DNA from: Pseudomonas sp. GL-B-19
GTDB taxonomy: Bacteria; Pseudomonadota; Gammaproteobacteria; Pseudomonadales; Pseudomonadaceae
Assembly: GCF_019956415.1 (NCBI RefSeq)
Contig: NZ_JAHBDK010000031.1
Coordinates: forward strand, 1-64,000
DNA: 64,000 bases
Reading direction: 5' to 3'
In this document: positions 7,951 to 16,521 of the stretch, in pieces
How the letters are laid out: each line of letters opens with the position of its first letter
Numbering within the stretch: position 1 is the stretch's first letter
Notes under the pieces: generated by a model
Seen by the model: only the letters and a program-made list of their open reading frames with translations
Told to the model about the DNA's origin: nothing
Databases searched by the model: none
Program-made: the position numbers and the translations under genes

Positions 7951-8040
7951 AAGGGGGAACGGGGGAACAGTGGGAACAGCCAATGTTTCCGGGGGCTTGA
8001 GCGGGGGAACTTGTACCCCAGTGTTTTTTTGGGGGAACAG
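7951..8040. repeat. GGGGAAC iteron block, left copy (candidate replication origin remnant)
   Basis: Five GGGAAC units: GGGGGAACGGGGGAACAGTGGGAACAG, then GGGGGAAC at about 8003 and 8033. A 33-base stretch (7962-7994) is identical to the reverse complement of 39749-39781 beside the satellite helicase gene. The unit resembles, from memory, the GGTGAACAG type-I iteron of phage P4. No replication gene is next to this copy, so it looks like the end of a second, otherwise lost satellite. The rest of 7721-8250 has no gene; CGCGTTT-a-AAACGCG at 8195-8209 is a palindrome. Confidence 0.55.
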
Positions 8041-8250
8041 AAATAGCCAGAAGGGTGGAAAGATCGGCTGAGAAGGCAGCTGATCAGCAAGACTAAAATG
8101 CCGCATAGTCTCCGCGTTGGAGGGGGGCGTTTTGAGGAATGACACCCCCGAATACTCTCGTTGTAATTGGTCGAAATTAAATGACGGATTACCTCCGCGT
8201 TTAAAACGCGAGAGTGAGCGCGAGATATCACCGGTAAAGACTGACGGATA

Positions 8251-8639
8251 CTCGAGTTAACCAGGTCAAATGCTTAGTTAACCGGGCTACAGGCCACGGC
8301 TCCCAAGGCTTTCAGCCCAGTTAACCAACCGAGTTAACCAGTTAACCTAGGAGTTAACCGAGTAAATCAGTCGGTTAACTCCTAGGTTAACAGCCTGAAA
8401 GCCCCAGCCCACTTGGCTCTCAACCGATTTAACCGATCAATTCAAGCGGTTAACCAGTTAACCGAGTGTTATAGTCGGTTAACTCCTTAGTTAACCGCTC
8501 TGAAAGCCACGGCCCGCTTGTCTATCAGGCGAATTGAAGGATAGTCGAGTTAACCCGCTCAAATGCTTAGTTAACCGGGCTACAAGCCACGGTCCGTAAG
8601 GCTTTCAGCCAAGTTAACCAACCGAGTTAACCAGTTAAC
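8251..8639. repeat. Cluster of 17 GTTAAC palindromes in long direct and inverted repeats
   Basis: GTTAAC begins at 8256, 8277, 8320, 8333, 8341, 8353, 8374, 8386, 8449, 8457, 8478, 8490, 8549, 8570, 8613, 8626 and 8634. Two outer direct repeats (8251-8346 and 8543-8639) differ at about nine of 96 positions. In the centre, 8341-8361 and 8371-8391 are perfect 21-base inverted repeats around a 9-base loop; 8457-8465/8475-8483 form another. Non-GTTAAC spacers contain GCTTTCAG or its complement CTGAAAGC. There is no open frame across it. It lies just downstream of the SIR2 gene. It is not a CRISPR array, since spacers are irregular and repeats are palindromic. Role unknown; see findings. Confidence 0.85.
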
Positions 8640-8875
8640 TAACTTTGACGGGGTGCCGCTAACGAATTTGCGCGAGTCTTCGCACCCGTCTTTCAACCAC
8701 AGTGCCAGGGTCCCCGGTGTGTCTCTGGAGAGCATTAGTGTTTGGTATGGCTCTGTGTAATTGCATCGCAGATGACCGACCGTCTCAATATGTTGCCGCG
8801 GAGCGCCGTTTGCATCCGAAGTAACCAATCGCATAAACCTGCCAAAACTGACTTTTAAAAACTTTCCCTCACAAC

Positions 8876-11800
8876 TCATCCCCCTCGTCGGCGGGAGTAG
8901 TCCAAGAGCCGTTGATATCGCTCGTTCTGGGTCAGTTCTGGTGTCGTCTGCACGATTAAATCCAGACATTGTCCCAGCTCACGAGGAGCCCATGGCTGAT
9001 CATCGATGACTAGACTCAGCAATCGCAAAGCATCTCTTGGAAACCGACCGCATAACCCGGACTTCTGCAATAGATGCACTACATACTGGGGATGTTCGAT
9101 CGGGTGCAACCAGTCTTGGACTGCCGCCAATGCGGCGGGAAACTCAGAGCCTGCTGCAATGATCAATCGAATGAAACACTCTGCAATGCGCGGAGTCGCG
9201 AGTTCGCGGGATTTAGGCCAAACGTGCAACCAGAATGGCTGAATGCGGTTCTTCCAGTACTCTTCGCGTTGATCACCGGCCCCTTCAAGGGCCTGCGAGA
9301 GAGCTTGTGCAGACTCCTGTAGTCCCTCTAGGGGAAGAACTCCAAATGCAGATTGGAACTCCTCCATTGTGTAGCCATCAATTGGTCCTAACGCCGCATA
9401 AGTCAGAAAGGCCGCGAACTGTTGGGCATGCTCGCCCAAATCGGCGTAGTGGTGTGCAGTTTCAAGGAACTGTGATTTGAATGCGATCAGCAATGGCCGG
9501 TACAGACGGGGCGACCACAAAAAGCCCTCCCATGCGTCTCTAGCCTCTACCGGATTGATCGTCCAATTAAGCAGCGGTAACAGGTGTTGCTCGGTCCACG
9601 GGCGATCTACGCGGAAAAGCGCGATCAATCTCGAGCCTAGCAGCACCCTGCCGTGACGGAACCGATCCACCCGAACATCACAGAGGTCAGTAAAGAAGGG
9701 CTCGATTTCGGATGGAAGCCGATCGTTGTCGTTCGGCTCACGCTTGAACCAAAAGTTCAGCAGGGCCTGCGTAACGCGACCTATTGGGTGATTAATCGCC
9801 TCGGTCACGGGTTCGTTGAGCGGTTCTCCATTTCGTGTCATACCGGAGCCAGCTTCCAACGGCAGATTTAACATGCGACGACATAGCTCCAGGAGGATGA
9901 CCTCATGTCTATTGATCGACTTGGAAACGGCCTCTAGCCACTGCGCCACACCATGCGCAACATCGAGGAGCACAACATCTGGCATTTTCTGCATCAGTGG
10001 AGCTGCGTATTGCCACGACCGCAACACCCGGCCCTTTTCGCTCCAAACTTGCAGCGCTTCCCGCCATCTTTCCGGCGGCCATTTGCCCTCTTGTGCCAAG
10101 TCGCTCAACGCGAACAGGCTGTTCATTAGATGCTTTCGACATACCTCGCGCCAAGTGTCTTCATAGAGGGGACGGCGATCGGGTAGTGGCTGATTGAGCC
10201 AATGAGCGAGTTCGTGTCGTTTGTGTGGCGCAATGTCTATATCTCGGCGCTCCTCGTAGTCAGGGTCGCCGGTACCACTCATCCAATGTGAGAACTCATC
10301 ACGCTCGTTAGTCGCCAACTGCCAATTCGGATTAGCACGGGAAAGGTCTTCCAAGTGCGCTGTGGCAGCTGCGCCCAGAGCGAGCCCTGACGCGTTAAGT
10401 TTAGACAGATGTAGCCATACAGATCGATTGACCAAACTTTGCCAACGACCCAGTTCAAGTTCCTCTTTGTACATCTCGCGTGGCGGACCAGCCAAAATTG
10501 CGGTCTCCAGTCGATCCTGGGCAGGCTGTGCCAATCTGTGACCTTGCAGTACCAGAAGCCGCAATACCTCTCGCTGCGTATCCATTGTCCACAACCACCA
10601 AGTTCCATCGGCCAGCAGCCAGTCCACCCACTGCTCGGGAGCAATGCAGCCATCCTGGCTGCTGGCGAAGAAGGCCAGGCGCTTGAACGTTGGATATGGA
10701 AGTTCGAACCATACCTGCGCGATCCGTGTCGCGCGGACAGTATTAACATCGCGAACTGCTAGCCACGCATCGCGAAGCAGTTCGATAAGCGAAATCCAGT
10801 CGCGAAAGCCGCGGTTTTGCCAATGCGGGCTGATAGAAGGCAGGTCCCAATATGATCGGTCGCTACGATCGTCGGCCTCGCCTAGCTCGCACAGCAGGTC
10901 AAGCGCATCGCGTAGCAATTGCTGGATGTCTTCCAGTAACGACGGCAAAGCTGATTCCCAGCCGTCTTCTACACGGTCTCGAAGCATTGCGGTAACGTGA
11001 TCTGCGGCCAGCACCAGTTCCCAGTCCACCAATTGCCGAAGCGAGTTGGGCTCATCGATGTTATTTGATTCTTCGCCCCACCGCAGTGGCTTCCTCAATG
11101 TCACCCTGGGCGCAAACAATTCACGAAATTCGAGTCGCAGAGTGGCTGTCAGTCCGTCCCGCTTCAAGCGATCCTTCCAACGGTACAAATCAAACTCGCG
11201 CCATGGCGACTTTACCCGGCCACTGAGAAGTAGGCGCCACAAGGTTCGCATCAATGGTCCAGGTATGGCATTAGGTGCGTGGCTGCGAATTTCATTCAGC
11301 TCCGTTGTTTTACCTTCGCGCTCCAAGCGAGAAAATTCATTCAACCGTTCGTCAATCAGCCATGACCAACGGTCATGTAGTTGTCCACCTTGCTGCGCGC
11401 TCCAAATAACCAACTGCGGATCATTGAGGTGCCTGACCAGCCAACGGGCGAGCTGATACATAACGTCGTCCCACTGAGAGCTCGAGGCACCGCCGGATAC
11501 CAGCATCAGGGGTGGTGCAAGTGGATATGGCGCTGGGCGGCGGACTAAGCTGAAACGCAACTTGGTATCAGGCTCGTTGTGCGATGGCACTCCAAAGCGG
11601 GTGAGATCGCCGTGTAGGTAGCGATACTGATCGAATGCATCAAGCAGCCAATCTAGTGATGGGACGGGGTTGAACGTCGCGAACTGTCGAGCTGGCAGCC
11701 CGGACTTGTCAGATAACGCCCATAGCATTCGACCAACAAAGTCATCCTGTCTTGTACTGGCCGATGGCCGTGCAAGGGCATGACTAACGACGATACGCTC

Positions 11801-12703
11801 CTTGCCCATCACGCCGTCACGATAAGTTTCCCCCCACGCGTGCAAGGTGTTGTGTAATGCCGAATGATCAAGGCCTCCGGCAGGAACATCGTATAAGATA
11901 GGTGTAACACCCTTGGCTTCCCACTCGATAGTTTTATGGTGTTCTTGCCCTGGTTCGCAATCACCCAGAGCCCAAGCCTGCGGCGTAATTTCGCCTTGCA
12001 TTCGGTCGGCGGCTAGCGCATCCATCATGTAACGCAGTACCGGATCATTGATGCTGTATCCGACGAAACACACCACATAGTTGCGGAATAGTTCGCTCAC
12101 AAAGCGAGCGGCCCAACGTTCCGTGAGATATGCCAGTCCGAAATCACCACTGGTCATCACCAATCGGTTCAATGCCGTGTCATCCACCTTTCTGGGTAGT
12201 AGGCCGTGCAGGTACACCAGTCCGTTCCAGCGACTGTTCTTCGGAATAGGCAACATCGGCGCAGAGTATTCTTGGAATGCTTGCCCCGTACGCTTGGCTG
12301 CTGTGTCGAATACGCGGTCGAAGTTGGTGGTGACGAGTCGTAAAGCCCCCTCACGACTGCGTGCTAACCTCAGCAAGGCTGCATGAGTTTCTGTCGCACC
12401 TTTGCGATTTAACTTGGGCTTCAGAGCTTGTGCCAAGGCTTGTCGGACGGTGAGGCGCTGCCCTGGTAATCGCCGCTCCAATAGGTCGAGCGTGGCATCA
12501 AACTGGTCGCGGTCGAAAGCCTGCTGCTCGATGGCAGAACGCGTGGTGCCCGTTCGCCGATAAATCTGCTCTACCAGTCCCTTGAAACCAGGCAGGCCCG
12601 CTGGATAGGAAATGCCCGCGCCACAGAAGAAAACTACGCGACCTTCCTCATGAGCCCGCAATAGTTCATCGGGAATATCTGGCCCATTAGCGACAAATTG
12701 CAT
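8876..12703 (-). CDS. SIR2-domain protein, candidate anti-phage NADase (Dsr1-like)
   Basis: 1275 residues, start ATG behind AGGGAGAGCAAGGGA. The N-terminal about 280 residues are a SIR2-type NAD-binding domain: FFCGAGIS (25-32), TTNFD (125-129), YLHG with the catalytic-type histidine 166, and FVGYSINDP (213-221). The remaining about 1000 residues are helical, Trp/Arg/Leu-rich and without motifs I recognise, probably a repeat-type sensor. This layout (short SIR2 plus very long C-terminal part, single gene) is that of defence-associated sirtuins such as Dsr1, which deplete NAD after phage recognition. The specific subfamily needs a profile search. It is a lone gene; the GTTAAC cluster follows it and the HNH gene is divergent. 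Confidence 0.8.
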   Translation of the reverse strand: MQFVANGPDIPDELLRAHEEGRVVFFCGAGISYPAGLPGFKGLVEQIYRRTGTTRSAIEQQAFDRDQFDATLDLLERRLPGQRLTVRQALAQALKPKLNRKGATETHAALLRLARSREGALRLVTTNFDRVFDTAAKRTGQAFQEYSAPMLPIPKNSRWNGLVYLHGLLPRKVDDTALNRLVMTSGDFGLAYLTERWAARFVSELFRNYVVCFVGYSINDPVLRYMMDALAADRMQGEITPQAWALGDCEPGQEHHKTIEWEAKGVTPILYDVPAGGLDHSALHNTLHAWGETYRDGVMGKERIVVSHALARPSASTRQDDFVGRMLWALSDKSGLPARQFATFNPVPSLDWLLDAFDQYRYLHGDLTRFGVPSHNEPDTKLRFSLVRRPAPYPLAPPLMLVSGGASSSQWDDVMYQLARWLVRHLNDPQLVIWSAQQGGQLHDRWSWLIDERLNEFSRLEREGKTTELNEIRSHAPNAIPGPLMRTLWRLLLSGRVKSPWREFDLYRWKDRLKRDGLTATLRLEFRELFAPRVTLRKPLRWGEESNNIDEPNSLRQLVDWELVLAADHVTAMLRDRVEDGWESALPSLLEDIQQLLRDALDLLCELGEADDRSDRSYWDLPSISPHWQNRGFRDWISLIELLRDAWLAVRDVNTVRATRIAQVWFELPYPTFKRLAFFASSQDGCIAPEQWVDWLLADGTWWLWTMDTQREVLRLLVLQGHRLAQPAQDRLETAILAGPPREMYKEELELGRWQSLVNRSVWLHLSKLNASGLALGAAATAHLEDLSRANPNWQLATNERDEFSHWMSGTGDPDYEERRDIDIAPHKRHELAHWLNQPLPDRRPLYEDTWREVCRKHLMNSLFALSDLAQEGKWPPERWREALQVWSEKGRVLRSWQYAAPLMQKMPDVVLLDVAHGVAQWLEAVSKSINRHEVILLELCRRMLNLPLEAGSGMTRNGEPLNEPVTEAINHPIGRVTQALLNFWFKREPNDNDRLPSEIEPFFTDLCDVRVDRFRHGRVLLGSRLIALFRVDRPWTEQHLLPLLNWTINPVEARDAWEGFLWSPRLYRPLLIAFKSQFLETAHHYADLGEHAQQFAAFLTYAALGPIDGYTMEEFQSAFGVLPLEGLQESAQALSQALEGAGDQREEYWKNRIQPFWLHVWPKSRELATPRIAECFIRLIIAAGSEFPAALAAVQDWLHPIEHPQYVVHLLQKSGLCGRFPRDALRLLSLVIDDQPWAPRELGQCLDLIVQTTPELTQNERYQRLLDYSRRRGG

Positions 12704-13008
12704 TCCCTTGCTCTCCCTTAAATTCGTTTGGTGGCATCGCGAGATCTTGGCGACGGTTTATGTAGCATGCATTTGGGGATTCGCCTATCCGCACTAGCGA
12801 ACTTCCCACGGTTCTTCTCTTGAAGTGTTAAATCGAGCTGGCGAACCAAGCGGGCACTACAAATTCGTGATATGCCGTTCGCCATGATGAAGGGACTACA
12901 CAGCGGTGCTGACGGCGCCCCCTGATTCTCAGGTAGCGAGTGTGCCTGCCGAGGGCTTTACGGTGTTTTGTTGATCAGTTTCGTAGGACAAATTTGACTT
13001 GAGGATGA
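12704..13008. promoter_or_regulatory. Divergent promoter region between SIR2 and HNH genes
   Basis: 305 bases between divergent starts, with no open frame of note and moderately A+T-rich. It must hold promoters for both genes. I see no convincing -35/-10 pair and no clear operator. Confidence 0.4.
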
Positions 13009-13938
13009 ATGATGAGTGCTGAAGATCTGTTGATGGGTGAGTTTCAACTGATTGAAAAAGGCACGGCCGGTGCAGGGCATAAGCGCTACCTTGGAGCTCG
13101 CTTCACTTGCCGCTTCTGTGGCGGCAACAACGAAACAACAACCTTCAAAACCAAAGCCCACGCTATCCCGGAGTTTCTTGGGAACCACCAGCTCATCCTC
13201 AATTCCGAGTGCGACAATTGCAATTTGCATTTCGGAAATACAATCGAGCCTCACCTGGAGAGGTATACGCACCCTTTCAGAACGTTGAACGGGGTCACGA
13301 ACAAATCGCGCAAAACGCCAAAGCACAGTGACGAAAAGATAGACTTCCTGCAGTTCGATCGCCATACAAACCACATGGCCGTGAAGCTCAACGAAGATGA
13401 CGTGCTGACGCACCATGAGGATGAAAACACTGTCTCGTGGCTCATGCAGCGAAGGCCGTTTGTTCCTTTCATGGCCTACAAAGCACTCTGCAAGATCGCT
13501 GTCTCGATTACCAGAGATGAGAATCTTTGGCTCTTTAAACCGACTTTAGAATGGCTTAATCCTCTATCGCCCCAAGACCTCAACATTAGTCCAGCCTTGG
13601 TAGTCGAAACACTCATCCCCGGAATGCACTACAACAAGTGCGTCTACAAGCTGTATTGCCGGAACACTAAAACCTTCCCACACTGTATCTTTTGGATAGC
13701 CTTTGGGGGGTACAGTTTGATGACCATCGTCCCGACACTGCTGGATATGGAGTCGGGTGTCATAATGGAATCAGAAGTTCCCTTCCTCCCCGATCCCAGG
13801 CCAAAAGAAGAAATCGTAATTTACGGCCAGCAACAGCATATAGAACGCGACTTCTCTTCTAGGGATCAAGACAGCTTCCCCCACAAGGTCCGTGTACGAT
13901 TTAACTCGATGGAGGTTTCCCCAGTCGCGAAGTCGTAA
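13009..13938 (+). CDS. HNH endonuclease domain protein
   Basis: 309 residues; ATG at 13009 or 13012 behind TTGAGGATGA. Residues 34-76 form an HNH module of the HNH_5 type: CRFCGG (C34, C37), 'AHAIPEFLGN' with H51 and then 'CDNCNLHFGN' (C68, C71) as the zinc-binding knuckle and metal site. The C-terminal about 220 residues are not recognised ('FVPFMAYKALCKIA' is a helix common after such modules). Proteins of this kind are found as lone genes in islands; nuclease activity in anti-phage defence is plausible but not shown by the sequence. It stands divergent to the SIR2 gene. Confidence 0.75.
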   Translation: MMSAEDLLMGEFQLIEKGTAGAGHKRYLGARFTCRFCGGNNETTTFKTKAHAIPEFLGNHQLILNSECDNCNLHFGNTIEPHLERYTHPFRTLNGVTNKSRKTPKHSDEKIDFLQFDRHTNHMAVKLNEDDVLTHHEDENTVSWLMQRRPFVPFMAYKALCKIAVSITRDENLWLFKPTLEWLNPLSPQDLNISPALVVETLIPGMHYNKCVYKLYCRNTKTFPHCIFWIAFGGYSLMTIVPTLLDMESGVIMESEVPFLPDPRPKEEIVIYGQQQHIERDFSSRDQDSFPHKVRVRFNSMEVSPVAKS

Positions 13939-14995
13939 CCTGAATCAATCGTGCCTCGTTAGGCGGTCTTGAATTTCTCTTATCTCGCTCCAAGTATTCT
14001 CAAGAATGCCTGCTTTGTGTCGGTACCGGCCATTCTGCGTTGACGCTTCTGGCCAAATGCAGGCAGGCAGAATGGAAAGTATTGATCGTGTGCGGCCGAT
14101 CGCCACAAAGGGTATGAGTCGTCAAACCGGACACAAGGGGGTGAATAACGTTCGGGGCGTGCGTTGATGAGGTAGCAGTAGAGGACGGAATAAATCCGAG
14201 TGGTTGAGTGTGAGGGTACCGACTGGAATACCTGCGAGGCACCGCCCTCATGGCCGCATGTGATTGACGATGCGCAAGGGTGTCTGAGCATGTCATCAAT
14301 GCACATCAACGGCGGCTCGTTCTCCCAATTGAGTCAGATGATCAGCAATAGGTGATTATAAATCCTCACCTATGGTTGTTTTCTGAAAGACCTTGCAGGC
14401 CTTGTCCTGTAAGGGCTCCAGAGGATTACCAGAATCTCCGAATCTAACGCCGGTCAACCTAGCCCGTGACCGATTTGAACCCCGGTCTAACGACCCAATC
14501 GTTAATCGATCAGTCTGGCCATGCCGTTAATGATTGTTTTCACCATCGAGGGCAGCCCATCGGCAATACACCAACCTAGGCCATTCACCCATCGATATGG
14601 CTGGCCTGAGTTGTTGCGATGTATAGGACCGCAAAACCCATAGGGGGCGGGGCTTGCGGTGATCGACAAAACAACAACCAACCACCGAAAAAAGGTCATA
14701 TATACCGAAGGCGCGGGGCCCGAATTACCCCCTAGCCCCACCCCCTCGGGAGGACCCATTGATAGGCTTCAGATGACCCATTAGTCATTAGGCGAGGAGT
14801 TAAACGGGTGTCAGAAATGGGTTCAGTGCTTGAGATGGGCGACTGCGATACAGATCAAAACTGTCCAGCGGCAGTTCCACGTGTTAACAATTGGCGGAAT
14901 GGCTTTGTAGGACATGCAAGGTGAAGTATTCAAGGTTCGGATTGGGGGCAATTGAGCCATCTTCATCCGGTACGGCGGGGCATAGAGCCCTTGCG
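13939..14995. other. 1.06 kb without a convincing gene; degenerate repeat DNA
   Basis: Several open frames exist on the minus strand but overlap one another and lack ribosome sites. The most protein-like is 14502-14759 (85 residues, containing 'YMTFFRWLVVVLSITASPAPYG'), which I have an impression of seeing as a recurrent short hypothetical in fluorescent pseudomonads; I do not call it a gene. 14374-14493 is a repeat also found at 17.9 and 18.45 kb. The region looks like recombination debris between the defence part and the LysR gene. Confidence 0.5.
14374..14493. repeat. Degenerate 120-bp repeat, contiguous copy
   Basis: Left part (14374-14440, containing 'ctccagaggattacc') matches 17873-17939 without gaps; right part (about 14431-14493, containing 'aatctaacgcc' and 'gtgaccgatttgaacccc') matches about 18452-18513. 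GACCG-attTGAACCC-CGGTC forms a small hairpin here. The two copies bracket the LysR/SnoaL/MpaB segment. Confidence 0.6.
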
Positions 14996-15895
14996 TTAGT
15001 CTAAATGCTGAAACTCTTTGACGATGAAGTCGATGAATGCGCGCGTTTTCGCAGGCAAATGCAGTCGGGATGTATAAACGAGATTGATGGCTAATCTGGG
15101 CAGGTTCCAGTCGGTTAAAACTGGAATCAATCGACCCGCAACAATATCGTCGTGTATCACATACGCGGGCTGCGCAAGAATGCCTAACCCTTGCAGCGCT
15201 CCTGCCCGCAAGAGCAGACCATCGTTGGACTCAAATGATGCTGTTGTCGAGATCGTGATGGACTCCTCTTCACGCTGGAAAACCATTTCATAAGGGTCGG
15301 TGGCGTAGGTGTAAAGCAAGAGTTGATGGTCAACTAATGCCTGAGGGTGCTCGGGACATCCGTGACGTCGCAAATAATCAGGCGACGCGGCTAGCGTGCG
15401 CCGTGTCTCAGTCAAGCGCCGAATCACCAGGCTGGTGTCAGGTTCACTTTCACGTGTCCGAAGAGCTACATCAATGTTGTCGTCAATGATGTCGTAGTAA
15501 CGGTTTTCAGCAACGATGTCTAAGCGAACATCAGGGTACTGCTGATTGAACTTCGGCAGCAGGGGCAATATATGCTGTAGGCACAGAGATAAAGAGGCGG
15601 TAACGCGCAACACACCCGTTGGATGGCTTTTGGTCGCGGAGACGGCGTCGGTGGCGCCTTGCATGGCCAGCAGAGCGGCTTTGGAATTGTTGTAGAAGTC
15701 CTTCCCGACCTCAGTAACAAACAATCGACGGGTACTGCGCTCAATCAACCTCGCTCCTAGACGGTCCTCCAGCGCCGCCAGGTGGCGGCTTGCAGCGGCA
15801 TTGGATAAGCCCAACGCCTCCGCTGCTTTGTTCAAGCTGCCCAACTCGGTGACCTTTACAAACAGCTCATATTCGGTCCAGCGATCCATCAGCAT
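14996..15895 (-). CDS. LysR-type transcriptional regulator
   Basis: 299 residues of standard LysR length. Winged helix at the N-terminus: 'LFVKVTELGSLNKAAEALGL' then 'SNAAASRHLAALEDRLGARL', followed by a LysR substrate-binding domain ('TGVLRVTASLSLCLQHILPL', 'NIDVALRTRESEPDTSLVIR'). The start could be either of two ATGs two codons apart. It is divergent from the SnoaL-like gene with an 89-base A+T-rich gap, the usual place for a LysR binding site, so it probably controls the SnoaL/oxygenase pair. Inducer unknown. Confidence 0.9.
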   Translation of the reverse strand: MLMDRWTEYELFVKVTELGSLNKAAEALGLSNAAASRHLAALEDRLGARLIERSTRRLFVTEVGKDFYNNSKAALLAMQGATDAVSATKSHPTGVLRVTASLSLCLQHILPLLPKFNQQYPDVRLDIVAENRYYDIIDDNIDVALRTRESEPDTSLVIRRLTETRRTLAASPDYLRRHGCPEHPQALVDHQLLLYTYATDPYEMVFQREEESITISTTASFESNDGLLLRAGALQGLGILAQPAYVIHDDIVAGRLIPVLTDWNLPRLAINLVYTSRLHLPAKTRAFIDFIVKEFQHLD

Positions 15896-15984
15896 TGTTC
15901 CAGTGAGCGGAAATGTGATTTCCAGTTAAAGGCTTTTTCAGTTTAATTGCTACCGTTAATCTATTTCTATCCCTTGCAGCAAAG

Positions 15985-16443
15985 ATGATCTGCGCTGAAG
16001 GAAATTCGACAGGCATTAAATTGAGTAATAATCTAGAGATCGTAAAAAACTATTTTAAATTCTGCGTTGATGGAAAAGATGTGGATCGTGTGGCGGAATT
16101 TTTCGCGGATGATGTCGTTGTTCATAGACCGGACTGTATTGCGCCTATCGTTGGTGTGAAACTTTTCAAAGAGGCGTTGAGGCTGAATGTGACTGATCGA
16201 TATGACTCTATATACACGACCTTCCAGAAAGAAGTTGTTGCTGGCGATGTAGTGGTGGTGGCATTGATGCATCAGGCCAAGGGGTCTAATACTTGGCACG
16301 GGTTTGATGTCGCAGGAAAAGACCTTGCATGGACGGCGTTAACTTATTTTCGATTCAATGCTGATGGAAAGATTATCGAAGAAATTGTTGAGCGAAATGA
16401 ATTATTCATGGCGAAACAGCTCGGCATTATTGAATACGTTTAA
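15985..16443 (+). CDS. SnoaL-like (NTF2-fold) protein
   Basis: 152 residues in the given frame. 'EIVKNYFKFCVDGKDVDRVAEFFADDVVVHRPD' followed by 'GVKLFKEALRL' and the terminal 'FNADGKIIEEIVERNEL' match the SnoaL-like/NTF2 fold used by small isomerases, cyclases and hydrolases of hydrophobic metabolites. The ATG at 15985 has no ribosome site; a TTG at 16021 with AAGGAAA upstream is an alternative start, giving 140 residues. Transcribed towards the MpaB-type oxygenase gene and probably under the divergent LysR regulator. Substrate unknown. Confidence 0.75.
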   Translation: MICAEGNSTGIKLSNNLEIVKNYFKFCVDGKDVDRVAEFFADDVVVHRPDCIAPIVGVKLFKEALRLNVTDRYDSIYTTFQKEVVAGDVVVVALMHQAKGSNTWHGFDVAGKDLAWTALTYFRFNADGKIIEEIVERNELFMAKQLGIIEYV

Positions 16444-16454
16444 GTAGATTATAT

Positions 16455-16485
16455 GGCCTGGTATTTTTCGCTAAGAAGCCAGGCC
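16455..16485. terminator. Hairpin between SnoaL-like and MpaB-like genes
   Basis: GGCCTGG - 17-base loop - CCAGGCC. No T-run follows, so it may be a weak terminator or an mRNA-stabilising hairpin rather than a full stop to transcription. Confidence 0.4.
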
Positions 16486-16521
16486 GTACTTGAGTTGCTT
16501 GTATTCTCCAAGTGAGTTGTC

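Noticed and set aside
8251..8639. CRISPR array
   Set aside because: Repeats are short palindromes at irregular distances within larger direct repeats, there are no uniform unique spacers, and no cas gene is in the window.
13980..14309. Two overlapping minus-strand frames of about 100 residues
   Set aside because: They read the same DNA in different frames with low-complexity composition, and neither has a start signal.
14502..14759. 85-residue minus-strand frame as a gene
   Set aside because: No ribosome site, overlapping alternatives and location in degenerate repeat DNA. It is mentioned under the region entry only.
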